Program-made: the position numbers and the translations under genes
Shown here: positions 15,271 to 24,776 of the stretch, piece by piece
Layout: each line of letters opens with the position of its first letter
Numbering within the stretch: position 1 is the stretch's first letter
Assembly: GCF_001593005.1 (NCBI RefSeq)
Contig: NZ_LQZQ01000001.1
Location: 372,001 to 436,000 of the forward strand
DNA from: Roseivirga ehrenbergii
Lineage (GTDB): Bacteria > Bacteroidota > Bacteroidia > Cytophagales > Cyclobacteriaceae
Direction of reading: 5' to 3'
Length of the DNA stretch: 64,000 bases
The notes under the pieces: generated by a model
Databases searched by the model: none
The model's input: only the letters and a program-made list of their open reading frames with translations
Told to the model about the DNA's origin: nothing

Positions 15271-18198
15271 TTAGTCATTATTAAAGTTCCAGATCGACTC
15301 GTAGATTAAATCTTGAATTTTGGTACGAATGTTCCACTGAATCAGTTTTGTATTATCCGCATTAGGATAAACGCGGTTTGCAAGAAATACATAAATCAAC
15401 TCCTGCTCTGGATCGGCCCAAACCGCAGTACCAGTAAATCCTGAGTGTCCAAAAGTAGACGCTGAGGCATAGCGAGAAGTTGGCCCTTCATCTTTACCTA
15501 CAATCGGTTTGTCCCAGCCCATTCCTCTTCGATTGTCTTCCGTTTGCTGTGAAGTGAAAGCAGGAATGGTATTCAGTTCATAATATTTTTGATTGCCATA
15601 CTGACCCAGCTGTAAGTGCATTTGCATAAGAACGGCTAAATCGAGCGCATTGGAAAACAAACCCGCATGCCCTGCTACTCCACCAAACATGGCCGCGCCT
15701 TGGTCGTGCACGGTTCCTCTCAATAAAGTTTTTCTGAAAAGGTTATCGTCTTCGGTTGGAGCAATTTCTGCCAAAAACCCTTTTTCCGTAGGTAAGTATC
15801 CCATGGTTTGTAAACCCAGCGGAGCATACAGCTTATCATTTAAAAAAGCATCAAACGGTTTGTCTAGAATATTTTCAGCCAACTTGTAGAAAAAATAATA
15901 ACCCATATCCGAATAGAGGTAATCGTGTTTTTTCTCACCCTTAGGCATTTTTCTCAAGTCCGCATCAATTACCCATTTCCAAACTGAATCTGCTAAAGCT
16001 GGGCTTCCATATACATGATCGGCAATGGTAGAATTGTAACTCGGACCTGGGGTTTCACTATAATAAGCCTCATTCAAAACCCCATTCTCTACCGTTCTTT
16101 TCCAAAATGGGATGAATGGTTGAAGGCCAGCTTGATGCAAAAGCACATCTCGAATGACTAAATCTTCTTTATTCGTTCCTTTCACTTCGGGCAAATAATC
16201 ACCCAAGGTTTTATTCATGTCGATGAGGCCGTTTTCGTTCAAGTACATCAGCACCTGCACACTGGCCATCACTTTGGTTATTGAAGCCAAATCGTACATG
16301 GTTTCATCATTTACAGCGATGAGGCTGTCATAAGTTTGATAACCATAATTCTTACTGAAGATCACTTTGCCTTTTCTGGCTACCATCACTTGACCACCAG
16401 GAGTTGCTTTACCGTCAATCGCTTTTTTCATCAAGGCATCTATGCCTTTCAATGTTTTAGAATCCATTCCTACTTCCTCTGGCAATCCAAAACCTAAACG
16501 AGAGGCGGTCATTGTCTTAATTCCTGTTCCACTTTTAAAATTACCTGTAGTTACTGGTAATTTACCTTCGGCACGAAGGGCACCAAAAATGATTTGTGGA
16601 GCAATATTTCTTGTAATTTCATTATCTTCATAAGTGCAAATAATATTCTTCACCCCATCAAAAAACTGAAGCCCATAGGCATTACCAAATGCTACAACAA
16701 TGACATTGGTTTTGGCCTGTAAGTCGCGAATAAACTGCACCTCTTCCGACTTTACTCCGTGCTGATCTTTTGTAGAATTGGTAATGCCACCATAACCAAC
16801 GACTACGGTATTATAAGAAGCCAGTGAATCTAACAAAGACTGATAAGTAGTTCCTGCTCTGAAATGATCGAACTTGGCGTACTTGCTTAAGGTATTCTCG
16901 AATTCTATATTATCCGCAGTTCCGAAGTTTAGAGAAGCAAACTTGGTGCTGTCCAGTCTAATGATCGGCAAAAGCTGATCGGTATTATCCACCACCGTCA
17001 TTGCTTTCTGGTAGAGGATACGATTCAACATTTCTGCATAACTGGTGTTAATGCGCTCGGTAAGGTTATCTGTTGAAATTGGTTTATACTTAGAAAGCCC
17101 TAACCAATATTTCGCTTCCAAAATTCTTCTTACTCGGTAATCAAGTGAGGCTTGCGTTAAATCGCCTTTTTTGATAGCCTTCTTTACTTGATCAATGCCT
17201 TTTGCTACATCTACAGGATAAAGAATAATGTCATTCCCTGCCATCAAAGCACGCACATCGGCTTCTCCCGGTTCATGATATTTTGCCACGCCTTGCATAT
17301 TCATGGCATCGGTAAAAGCCAAACCATCAAAACCAAGTTCACTTTTCAGAAGATCGGTTACTACTTTTTGAGAAAGCGTAGTTGGGGTTTTTTCGCGACT
17401 ATCATAAACAGGAATTTGCAAATGCGCCACCATTACGCTCATCAGACTGTCTTTCATCAAGGCCTTAAAAGGATAAAGCTCAATGTCATTCATCCGCTCT
17501 TTGCTGTGATTAATCACTGGTAAATCTGAGTGAGAATCTACATCGGTATCGCCATGACCAGGAAAATGTTTGGCGTTGGCCATTATACCAAAATCTTGCA
17601 TGCCCTTCATATAAGCCACACCTTTTTCAGCCACATTAAATTTATTTTCGCCAAAAGACCGATAGCCAATCACAGGGTTTTTAGGGTTTACGTTTACATC
17701 GACAACTGGCGCAAAATTGATGTGCATGTTTAATTGCTTGAACTGATTGGCCACTTCCTTGCCCATTTCATAAATCAGTCGGTTATCTTGTATGGCGCCT
17801 AAAGTCATTTGTTTTGGGAAGTCCATTATGCTGTCTAATCGCATACCTATTCCCCATTCTGCATCCATAGCAATGGCCAATGGCACTTTAGCTTTTGCCT
17901 GATAGCGATTGGTAAGATGGGCTTGTCTGCCTGCGCCTCCTTGAAAGAAGATTAAACCGCCAATATTATACTTAGAAATGAGGGAGTCAATCTCTGCATA
18001 GTGCGCTTCATTTCTGTTTGAATAAGCCGCCACCATAAAAAGTTGGCCCAGCCTTTCCTCAGGAGTCATACTGTTGAAAACACTATCGACCCATATTTTT
18101 TGGCTTGCTCTGTCTATTTTCGAATAGATTTTTTGAGCGCTAGCTACGATAGTGAAACAAGTTAGTAGAAGAAAGGTGTAAGTAACTTTTTTAAGCAT
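15271..18198 (-). CDS. GH3 beta-N-acetylglucosaminidase fused to serine beta-lactamase-like domain
   Basis: 975 residues with a signal peptide (cleavage near SAQK, residue 21). The GH3 domain (about 35-370) has KHFPGHGDT (210-218), the NagZ-type catalytic dyad in DSH (221-223) and the nucleophile Asp297 in FTDAMN. A middle alpha/beta domain (about 400-560) follows. The C-terminal part (about 575-960) is a class C beta-lactamase/esterase fold with SxxK at 639-642 (SITK), YSD at 762-764 in place of the usual YxN, and HSG at 918-920. Such fusions are common in Bacteroidota and probably trim peptidoglycan fragments in the periplasm; the hydrolase domain may be a peptidase or esterase. Upstream of bshA on the same strand by 38 bases. 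Confidence 0.88.
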   Translation of the reverse strand: MLKKVTYTFLLLTCFTIVASAQKIYSKIDRASQKIWVDSVFNSMTPEERLGQLFMVAAYSNRNEAHYAEIDSLISKYNIGGLIFFQGGAGRQAHLTNRYQAKAKVPLAIAMDAEWGIGMRLDSIMDFPKQMTLGAIQDNRLIYEMGKEVANQFKQLNMHINFAPVVDVNVNPKNPVIGYRSFGENKFNVAEKGVAYMKGMQDFGIMANAKHFPGHGDTDVDSHSDLPVINHSKERMNDIELYPFKALMKDSLMSVMVAHLQIPVYDSREKTPTTLSQKVVTDLLKSELGFDGLAFTDAMNMQGVAKYHEPGEADVRALMAGNDIILYPVDVAKGIDQVKKAIKKGDLTQASLDYRVRRILEAKYWLGLSKYKPISTDNLTERINTSYAEMLNRILYQKAMTVVDNTDQLLPIIRLDSTKFASLNFGTADNIEFENTLSKYAKFDHFRAGTTYQSLLDSLASYNTVVVGYGGITNSTKDQHGVKSEEVQFIRDLQAKTNVIVVAFGNAYGLQFFDGVKNIICTYEDNEITRNIAPQIIFGALRAEGKLPVTTGNFKSGTGIKTMTASRLGFGLPEEVGMDSKTLKGIDALMKKAIDGKATPGGQVMVARKGKVIFSKNYGYQTYDSLIAVNDETMYDLASITKVMASVQVLMYLNENGLIDMNKTLGDYLPEVKGTNKEDLVIRDVLLHQAGLQPFIPFWKRTVENGVLNEAYYSETPGPSYNSTIADHVYGSPALADSVWKWVIDADLRKMPKGEKKHDYLYSDMGYYFFYKLAENILDKPFDAFLNDKLYAPLGLQTMGYLPTEKGFLAEIAPTEDDNLFRKTLLRGTVHDQGAAMFGGVAGHAGLFSNALDLAVLMQMHLQLGQYGNQKYYELNTIPAFTSQQTEDNRRGMGWDKPIVGKDEGPTSRYASASTFGHSGFTGTAVWADPEQELIYVFLANRVYPNADNTKLIQWNIRTKIQDLIYESIWNFNND

Positions 18199-18307
18199 TA
18201 TGCCGTAATTTTTAGTTATAGCAAATAAACTATAAATTTGCTCATGGCGTAGTTTATAGCGAAATTCTTTGCGATATAAAGAACGTCAAATTATAAGAAA
18301 CTATATT

Positions 18308-18661
18308 ATGAAGCTACCAAGTCTTGTAAAGAAACCCAATTATCAGCGATACGACATCAAGCCTCGGTACTACGATCCTGTAAAAGAAGACATCGAAAAC
18401 CGTACCAGTAGAATTAAAGCTGAATTGGGTTTGAGTGACGATGCAAACCTTGACGCGGGTTATCGTTCGCAAATTGAAGGCTCTTTCAGAAAAAACATGA
18501 AGCACGCCAAAAATGGAGTGGATCAAACGATTATGATCCGTTTAATCATTTTCGTGATTTTGGTGCTGTTTGTAGGTGGTTTCGTTTACATCGGAAAGGA
18601 TATTTTCTACCTTGCCCTTCTTTATGTTCCTTATTTAATTTGGAAGAAAATGCGAAAGTAA
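18308..18661 (+). CDS. Conserved hypothetical membrane protein upstream of mutL
   Basis: 117 residues from the ATG at 18308; a longer frame from 18269 adds 13 basic residues with no support. The N-terminal 70 residues are charged and soluble (KKPNYQRYDIKPRYYDP); two membrane segments follow (about 77-94 and 96-110) and the C terminus is a short basic tail (WKKMRK). Not a family I can name. It sits 15 bases before mutL and is probably cotranscribed with it. Confidence 0.7.
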   Translation: MKLPSLVKKPNYQRYDIKPRYYDPVKEDIENRTSRIKAELGLSDDANLDAGYRSQIEGSFRKNMKHAKNGVDQTIMIRLIIFVILVLFVGGFVYIGKDIFYLALLYVPYLIWKKMRK

Positions 18662-18676
18662 TTTCTTCAATCTTGC

Positions 18677-20539
18677 ATGCCCGATTTAATACGATTACTT
18701 CCTGATAACATCGCCAATCAGATTGCTGCTGGCGAGGTGGTGCAGCGTCCTGCTTCGGTAGTGAAAGAGCTATTGGAAAACGCCATTGATGCGGGAGCCA
18801 CAAGTATTAAACTTATTATAAAAGAGGCGGGCAAAGCACTTATTCAAGTAATTGATAATGGAACAGGAATGTCTGAAACAGACGTTCGCATGTGTTTTGA
18901 ACGACACGCTACTTCAAAAATTCGTTCTACAGAAGATCTTTTCACCATAAAAACTATGGGCTTTCGCGGTGAAGCAATGGCCTCAATTGCTGCGGTAAGC
19001 CAAGTGGAAGCCAAAACTAGAAAAGAAAGTGAAGAGCTTGGGGTGCTGCTCCAGATTGAGGCTTCCGAAGTAAAAAAACAAGAGCCCACTTCTACCCCAG
19101 TTGGCACTTCGTTTTGTGTAAAAAATCTATTCTACAACGTTCCCGCAAGGCGGAATTTCTTGAAATCAAATTCAGTAGAAATGCGTCATATTGTGGACGA
19201 ATTTCAGCGCGTAGCCTTGGCCAACCCTGAAGTAGAAATGGCCATGTATCACAACGATTTGGAAATGTACCACCTTACTTCTGGTAAGTTGAGCAATAGA
19301 ATCGTGGGTATTTTTGGCAAGAAATACCAAGCGCAAATGGCTTCTTGTTTAGAAGAAACCGACATGCTGAAAGTTTACGGTTATGTAGGAAAACCAGAGT
19401 TTGCTAAGAAAACCCGTGGCGAGCAGTTCTTTTTTGTGAACAACCGTTTTATCAAAAGTAATTACCTAAACCATGCCGTAACCACGGCTTTTACAGGACT
19501 TATTCCTGATGGAAACTTCCCTTTCTACACCCTCTTTTTAGAGCTTGATCCAAAGCACATCGATATTAATGTTCATCCAACCAAAACCGAAATAAAGTTT
19601 GATGATGAACGCACGGTTTATGCCATAGTAAAAGCTGCCGTAAGACAAGCCTTAGGAACGCACAATATTACTCCAGCCCTAGACTTTGGTGCCGATGTCA
19701 ACTTTGCTTCTTTCCGGCCACAGCCGCAAGGCACAAGCACTGGAACCAGCTCAAGTCAATCAGATAGAAATTATGGGCAGTTCAGAGACTTGGACAAAAA
19801 ACGCGAATCTACTTCGCATTGGGAAAAATTGTATGACGGCCTACAGAAGGACATAGAAAAGGAAGAAAGACAAAACGCTCAGCTGGACATTCACCCTGAA
19901 GCCCAAAGCACTGTAACCATGGGCAGCGCAGCCAACACGGCTGAGGCTTATAAGCCTAATCGTGAAGCGGTTTTACTCTCGGCAAAGTATTTTCAGATTC
20001 ATAAAAAGTATATTGCAACTCATGTAAAATCTGGTTTGCTTTTAGTGGCACAACAAGAGGCACATGAACGTATTTTGTATGAACGCTTTTTTCAGATGAT
20101 CCAGAACCGATCAGGAGCCTCTCAGCAGTCGTTGTTTCCGCAAAGTTTAGAACTCAACCCTGCCGACTTTGCCCTCGTTATGGGTATGAAAGATGAAATC
20201 AGTGCCATTGGTTTTGAGTTTTCAGAATTTGGAAAAAATACGGTGGTGATTAATGGAGTACCAGCAGATTTAAAAGCGGCAAACGAAAAACAATTGTTTG
20301 AGGGCTTTGTTGAACAGTTCAAGCAAAATCAATCGGAGCTTTCTATTAGTGCCGATGAAAACATTGCTAGATCAATCGCGAAACGTTCTTCTCTAAAGGT
20401 GGGGACAACTTTGTCACCCGAAGAAATGGCTTCATTGATCGACCAACTTTTTGCATGCAAGAACCCGAATTATTCACCCAATGGAAGAAAAACATCTTTC
20501 TTAATGGAATTGGAAAAAATAGACCAGTTTTTTAACTAA
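18677..20539 (+). CDS. mutL: DNA mismatch repair protein MutL
   Basis: 620 residues. The N-terminal GHKL ATPase is intact: ELLENAIDAGA (motif I), DNGTGM (motif II) and GFRGEAMASI (motif III), followed by the transducer domain (HIDINVHPTKTEIKF). Residues about 345-420 are a low-complexity linker. In the C-terminal dimerisation domain the endonuclease motif DQHAxxE reads QQEAHERILYE, and the CPHGRP metal site reads SPNGRK, so the nicking activity found in most non-methyl-directed MutL proteins looks lost. MutL links MutS to strand incision. First of a run with two rhomboid genes (5- and 6-base gaps). Confidence 0.93.
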   Translation: MPDLIRLLPDNIANQIAAGEVVQRPASVVKELLENAIDAGATSIKLIIKEAGKALIQVIDNGTGMSETDVRMCFERHATSKIRSTEDLFTIKTMGFRGEAMASIAAVSQVEAKTRKESEELGVLLQIEASEVKKQEPTSTPVGTSFCVKNLFYNVPARRNFLKSNSVEMRHIVDEFQRVALANPEVEMAMYHNDLEMYHLTSGKLSNRIVGIFGKKYQAQMASCLEETDMLKVYGYVGKPEFAKKTRGEQFFFVNNRFIKSNYLNHAVTTAFTGLIPDGNFPFYTLFLELDPKHIDINVHPTKTEIKFDDERTVYAIVKAAVRQALGTHNITPALDFGADVNFASFRPQPQGTSTGTSSSQSDRNYGQFRDLDKKRESTSHWEKLYDGLQKDIEKEERQNAQLDIHPEAQSTVTMGSAANTAEAYKPNREAVLLSAKYFQIHKKYIATHVKSGLLLVAQQEAHERILYERFFQMIQNRSGASQQSLFPQSLELNPADFALVMGMKDEISAIGFEFSEFGKNTVVINGVPADLKAANEKQLFEGFVEQFKQNQSELSISADENIARSIAKRSSLKVGTTLSPEEMASLIDQLFACKNPNYSPNGRKTSFLMELEKIDQFFN

Positions 20540-20544
20540 CACCT

Positions 20545-21342
20545 ATGTTTGGACGACTTACTCCCCTTGTAAAAAACCTCCTATATATCAATATCGGAAT
20601 TTGGTTGGTTCAGTTTTTACTTAAAATGGATTTGGGTAGCCGCTTTGGCCTGTATTTCATTGCCTCTGATAACTTCAATCCGGTGCAGTTTATTACTTAC
20701 ATGTTTCTACATGACATGTCGAGCCCAATGCATATTTTCGGAAACATGTTTGCCCTCTTTATTTTTGGGCCGTTGCTTGAACAGTTTTTAGGACCTAAGA
20801 AGTTCATCATCCTTTATATGGTTACGGGTGTGGGTGCTGGACTTTTTTATACAGGAGCAAATTACTTGGAGGTGAGTGCTATTAGAAATGACGTTGAGAG
20901 CTATTTAGACAATCCTAATTCTGAAGATTTTAATCGCCTGATTGCAAAGCACAATATTTACAAAGCAGAATATATTTACTCTTTTATTGATGAGTATTCA
21001 AGAAACGAAGACAGCCCTCAGTTAAGACAAGAATCTATTCAATATGCACGTGGACTATACGCTTTCTTTGGCGATTACCCAATGGTGGGAGCTTCGGGAG
21101 CAATTTTTGGAATTTTAGCGGCATTTGCCCTTTTATTCCCCAATACCGAACTTTTCTTACTCTTTCTACCTTTCCCAATCAAGGCAAAATATTTAGTTAC
21201 GGTGTACATTCTTTATGAGCTGTTCGCTGAATTTCAAAGAGCGCAAGGAGATAATGTGGCACATTTGGCGCATATCGGGGGTGCAATCATTGCCTTTTTC
21301 TTGGTTACTTATTGGAAGAAAAGCAGAAAGGAATTTTACTAA
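20545..21342 (+). CDS. Rhomboid family intramembrane serine protease
   Basis: 265 residues with six membrane segments. The catalytic Ser lies in GASGAIFGI and the catalytic His in AHIGGAIIAF; HIFGNMFALFIFG is the rhomboid HxxxN helix. Between the third helix and the catalytic Ser helix there is an extra soluble stretch of about 60 residues (roughly 112-175, rich in Asn/Asp/Glu), longer than in simple rhomboids. These proteases cleave single-pass membrane proteins inside the bilayer. It is adjacent to a second, divergent rhomboid. Confidence 0.9.
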   Translation: MFGRLTPLVKNLLYINIGIWLVQFLLKMDLGSRFGLYFIASDNFNPVQFITYMFLHDMSSPMHIFGNMFALFIFGPLLEQFLGPKKFIILYMVTGVGAGLFYTGANYLEVSAIRNDVESYLDNPNSEDFNRLIAKHNIYKAEYIYSFIDEYSRNEDSPQLRQESIQYARGLYAFFGDYPMVGASGAIFGILAAFALLFPNTELFLLFLPFPIKAKYLVTVYILYELFAEFQRAQGDNVAHLAHIGGAIIAFFLVTYWKKSRKEFY

Positions 21343-21348
21343 AAACAC

Positions 21349-22263
21349 ATGAATAGTATTCTAGACGATTTTAAACTCGCGTTTAAAACGGGAAATATCT
21401 TAAACCAGTTGATTGTCATCAATGTGGTGGTTTTTGTAGTGCTTGGAGTAACTGGTGTTTTCTTTACAGTTGCTGGTTATGGAAGTCTTTTTCAAAGCAT
21501 TAGTCAGTACTTGATGCTTCCAGCCAACCCAAGTCAATTGATCTATCAGCCTTGGACCTTGATCACTTATTTCTTTTACCATGAAGGTGTCTTCCATATT
21601 CTATTCAATATGCTGTTCCTGTATTGGTTTGGAAGAATTATAGCCGAATATATAGGTCAGAATAAAGTTTTAGGATTATATGTTTGGGGTGGAATTTTTG
21701 GTGGAATTCTTTACCTCCTAGTTTATAACCTACTCCCTTATTATGCGCCAGCTATTAACGGAACGTACCTCTTAGGAGCTTCTGGTGGTGTAATTGCGAT
21801 TGTTGTTGGGGCGGCTACTTTTATGCCCAACTTTACAATTCCCCTAATTTTTCTTGGGCCAGTAAGGTTAAAATATATTGCCGCATTTTATGTAATCACC
21901 TCACTACTTCAATCTACAGGCTCCAATGCTGGAGGTGAAATAGCGCATTTAGGAGGTGCATTGGCTGGGTTCATATTTATTACCCAACTCAAAAGCGGTA
22001 ATGACTGGAGCAGGATTATTGTTCAGTTCACAATTTGGGTGAAAAGCCTTTTTAAGCCTCAGCCAAAAATTAAGGTAAGCTACAGAAGCGCAAAATCGAG
22101 TAGCAGTGCTAAATCAACTAGTAGTACTAGAACTTCGGAAAAGAAAAAGCCTGAAACCTCACAAAGTGAGATTGACGCTATTCTGGATAAAATTTCTGAA
22201 AGAGGCTACGATGCCCTAACCAAAGAAGAAAAGCAGAAGCTGTTTAACGCTAGTAAGGATTAG
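21349..22263 (+). CDS. Rhomboid family protease with C-terminal cytoplasmic tail domain
   Basis: 304 residues. The rhomboid core (about 15-220) has HILFNMLFLYWFG, the catalytic Ser in LLGASGGVIAI and the catalytic His in AHLGGALAGF. A Ser/Lys-rich linker (about 240-270) leads to a short helical C-terminal domain (EIDAILDKISERGYDALTKEEKQKLF) that is widespread on Bacteroidota rhomboids. It follows the first rhomboid by six bases; its stop overlaps that of the convergent MG2 gene by four bases. Substrates unknown. Confidence 0.9.
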   Translation: MNSILDDFKLAFKTGNILNQLIVINVVVFVVLGVTGVFFTVAGYGSLFQSISQYLMLPANPSQLIYQPWTLITYFFYHEGVFHILFNMLFLYWFGRIIAEYIGQNKVLGLYVWGGIFGGILYLLVYNLLPYYAPAINGTYLLGASGGVIAIVVGAATFMPNFTIPLIFLGPVRLKYIAAFYVITSLLQSTGSNAGGEIAHLGGALAGFIFITQLKSGNDWSRIIVQFTIWVKSLFKPQPKIKVSYRSAKSSSSAKSTSSTRTSEKKKPETSQSEIDAILDKISERGYDALTKEEKQKLFNASKD

Positions 22264-24674
22264 TTCTTTCCTCCAATAGTATAACTTTTGTTGATGAAGA
22301 ATGGAATACCAGAATTGGTTAATCCTTGCACATCAAACATAATCTGCTTTGCATCATCTGAATTATAAAATTCGATAATAGCTTCTCCATTTTCGTCTAG
22401 CTCAATCATGGTTTGCCAGTGTAATACAGCACGTTTATCGGGCTTGGCATCTTCTGGCTTTTGAACGTCATACTTAGGTGCATAAAATTCTCTTGGTTGG
22501 TCGTAGGTGTTTGGAAAGTCCAAAACTATATTGTTACTTTTCAACAGGCTCTCAGGGCTTGGCGGTAGTCCATCTTTGCGTCTAGTGTAAAAAGCTAACA
22601 CTGTTCCAACAAGCATATTTTCAATGACCACCGCTCGTGAAATTGTTTCAGGAGGTAGAGACGAGATGAATGCTATATCAGTAGGGTAGCCATCTAACAG
22701 AGTTGGAGCAGGAGTTTTAGACCCTCCTATATATATTCTATCTCCGCTTGCTCTCAATTCTACTCTTACCCTACGAAACCCCTGTAAAAAAGCGTATAAA
22801 ATATTTGAATTGCCATCAGGCTTCCATTTAGTGAAATCAAATGCCGAGGTGCCCCGACCATAATCCGTAGTTTCCAATCTTATTCGATCGAGTATTTCAG
22901 CCTTCTTTTTATCCCCCTCCACAACGAAAGTCCCTAGATCCGTATACATCGAGTCTGGATTGAAAGCTCTTTCAATTTGATCGCGCACCTTTTTTTGCTC
23001 CAGAAATTTATCCTTTTCTCTCACTTCTTCAACACCAAAAAATGTCTTGAACTCGGCTTTGGGTCCTTCCTTTTTTGGGAATGAGTCGATTTCGAAGCGA
23101 ACATTATCTTTTCCTTTTTCAGTTTTGCCTTTGAGTAAAATATTATCTGAATTATTGATCATTAGGTTCTCAAAAACAAAACGCCCTTGGTCATCAGTAC
23201 TTGATTCCAAAATCAGTGCAGGAAATGAATTACCACTCATTAGTGTGACTTTGCCATCGGCCTCTTCTTTTTTTCCAAACTTTTCATAAAGCGTTCCGGT
23301 CAAGTTAAATCCTTGCTCTACTGGAAATTTTAGATCATAATCATCATTGGACAAAATTTTCTGCCAAGAAAACCTACTCCAGCCGTGGGTCATCATTACC
23401 AAGTCCAAATGTTTTTTTGCTTCTGGATTCTCAGTATTAAAGTAGTACATAGGGTTATCAATATAGCCTTTCAAGTCTGAGTTGAGCAATAACTCTGAAT
23501 AGATCGTTTGCTCCGGACTGCCGTCAATTACTTTATCCATGTCCAAAACACTCATCGACATCACCCCACTGAAAGGATCTCCGTTCGTATCAGTTAGCTT
23601 AATAATGGTGGTAAGCTTCTCTCTTGCCTTATAGCTATTCTTGTCCAAGGCCAAGCTTGCCTCTATCGGACGTTCAATAAATACCAAACGCTCCAGCAGA
23701 GGCCTGTCATTCTCGTCAAAAAGGGTGACATGCGAAATTCCAGCTGGCATTTCTTCTGTGGAAATCACGCCTAAAGCCTCACCCTTTGAAAGGTCTACTT
23801 CTATAGTGTGTGATACCAAACCACGGGTATGTATAAGTGCTTTAAATCTAATTTTTGAGGAATTGCTTATGTTGGCTCTAAAGATTAACCTCAACTGGCT
23901 TGGCCGCTGGATCACTTGAATACCATAGCCTTCATTCTCTAATTTGGGAAGGCTATAGGTTTCATTTCTTCCCGCTATCTTAACGCTATAGAATTCTCCC
24001 TTCTGAGGAAGCATGGTAAACAGCCCCATACCGTCATGCTCGGTACTAAAGCTAGTAATCTTTGCGCCTGTACTGTTATATACTTCGCCCTCCACAGCGA
24101 TGCCTTTGCCCGAGCCATTAATCGCCTTGAAACCTACTTTGGTAGGAATACCGCTTACTAGGTTTCCTCCCTCGGGGAAGAACTGAATGTCAATTTTATT
24201 ATTGGTAATTAAAACTGTACTATCTTTTTCCTCACTAGCCACAACTACAATAGGTTTTTCAAAAAAGAAGCTTTGATCAAAATTTCGCATCCAATTGGTA
24301 TAGGCGCGTAACACATAATTACCATCGGTTAATTTTTGAGGAATATCGATAGTACCTTCACCAAAACCACTTTTAGAAAAAATCAGTTTCTTCTCTACAA
24401 GACTATCAGTCTCAGAATAGAGTTCAACATAAACATTAGCGCTAAAAGGAGATGGCTCATGGAGAGAGCCTGCAACCAAATAAGACTGGAACCAGATGGA
24501 TTCACCAGGTGCATAATACTTTCTATCAGTGTGCAGGTAGACTTTCTCGTGAGGATATTCTTGTCTGAAAGTCTCTAGCTTTTCCTGAATAAACTTAATT
24601 TTTGTTTTCTCTTGTCCATAGACTGAACTACAACCGAAATATATAGCTGCAATAAAAATTATCCTTTTTACCAT
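22260..24674 (-). CDS. MG2/carboxypeptidase-like surface protein with eroded TonB-plug domain (paralogue 1)
   Basis: 804 residues with a signal peptide (to about 20). Residues 35-130 are an alpha-2-macroglobulin MG2-like beta domain (EKVYLHTDRKYYAPGESIWFQSY); further MG- and CNA-B-like domains follow (TLYEKFGKKEEADGKVTLMSG...). The region equivalent to the TonB plug (about 605-705) is degenerate: it keeps LLDGYPTD but lacks the G(D/E)AG-xGGV segment present in the tandem neighbour, and the position after ENML carries GTVLAFYTRR. The C-terminal 65 residues are almost identical to the neighbour at the DNA level. Such plug-bearing MG2 proteins without a barrel are common in Bacteroidota and of unknown function. 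Confidence 0.75.
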   Translation of the reverse strand: MVKRIIFIAAIYFGCSSVYGQEKTKIKFIQEKLETFRQEYPHEKVYLHTDRKYYAPGESIWFQSYLVAGSLHEPSPFSANVYVELYSETDSLVEKKLIFSKSGFGEGTIDIPQKLTDGNYVLRAYTNWMRNFDQSFFFEKPIVVVASEEKDSTVLITNNKIDIQFFPEGGNLVSGIPTKVGFKAINGSGKGIAVEGEVYNSTGAKITSFSTEHDGMGLFTMLPQKGEFYSVKIAGRNETYSLPKLENEGYGIQVIQRPSQLRLIFRANISNSSKIRFKALIHTRGLVSHTIEVDLSKGEALGVISTEEMPAGISHVTLFDENDRPLLERLVFIERPIEASLALDKNSYKAREKLTTIIKLTDTNGDPFSGVMSMSVLDMDKVIDGSPEQTIYSELLLNSDLKGYIDNPMYYFNTENPEAKKHLDLVMMTHGWSRFSWQKILSNDDYDLKFPVEQGFNLTGTLYEKFGKKEEADGKVTLMSGNSFPALILESSTDDQGRFVFENLMINNSDNILLKGKTEKGKDNVRFEIDSFPKKEGPKAEFKTFFGVEEVREKDKFLEQKKVRDQIERAFNPDSMYTDLGTFVVEGDKKKAEILDRIRLETTDYGRGTSAFDFTKWKPDGNSNILYAFLQGFRRVRVELRASGDRIYIGGSKTPAPTLLDGYPTDIAFISSLPPETISRAVVIENMLVGTVLAFYTRRKDGLPPSPESLLKSNNIVLDFPNTYDQPREFYAPKYDVQKPEDAKPDKRAVLHWQTMIELDENGEAIIEFYNSDDAKQIMFDVQGLTNSGIPFFINKSYTIGGKN

Positions 24675-24776
24675 AAAAAATGCAATAAGTAAGTTTTTTG
24701 CTGAGCAAATACTGATCCAAAAAGGGATTAGGTTTAATGACCATAACCTAACCTCTTCTACAGTTATGGTTTCTCA

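Noticed and set aside
18225-18257. 8-bp inverted repeat ATAAACTA/TAGTTTAT upstream of the mutL run
   Set aside because: AT-rich and short; it may be a promoter feature, but chance is a fair explanation.
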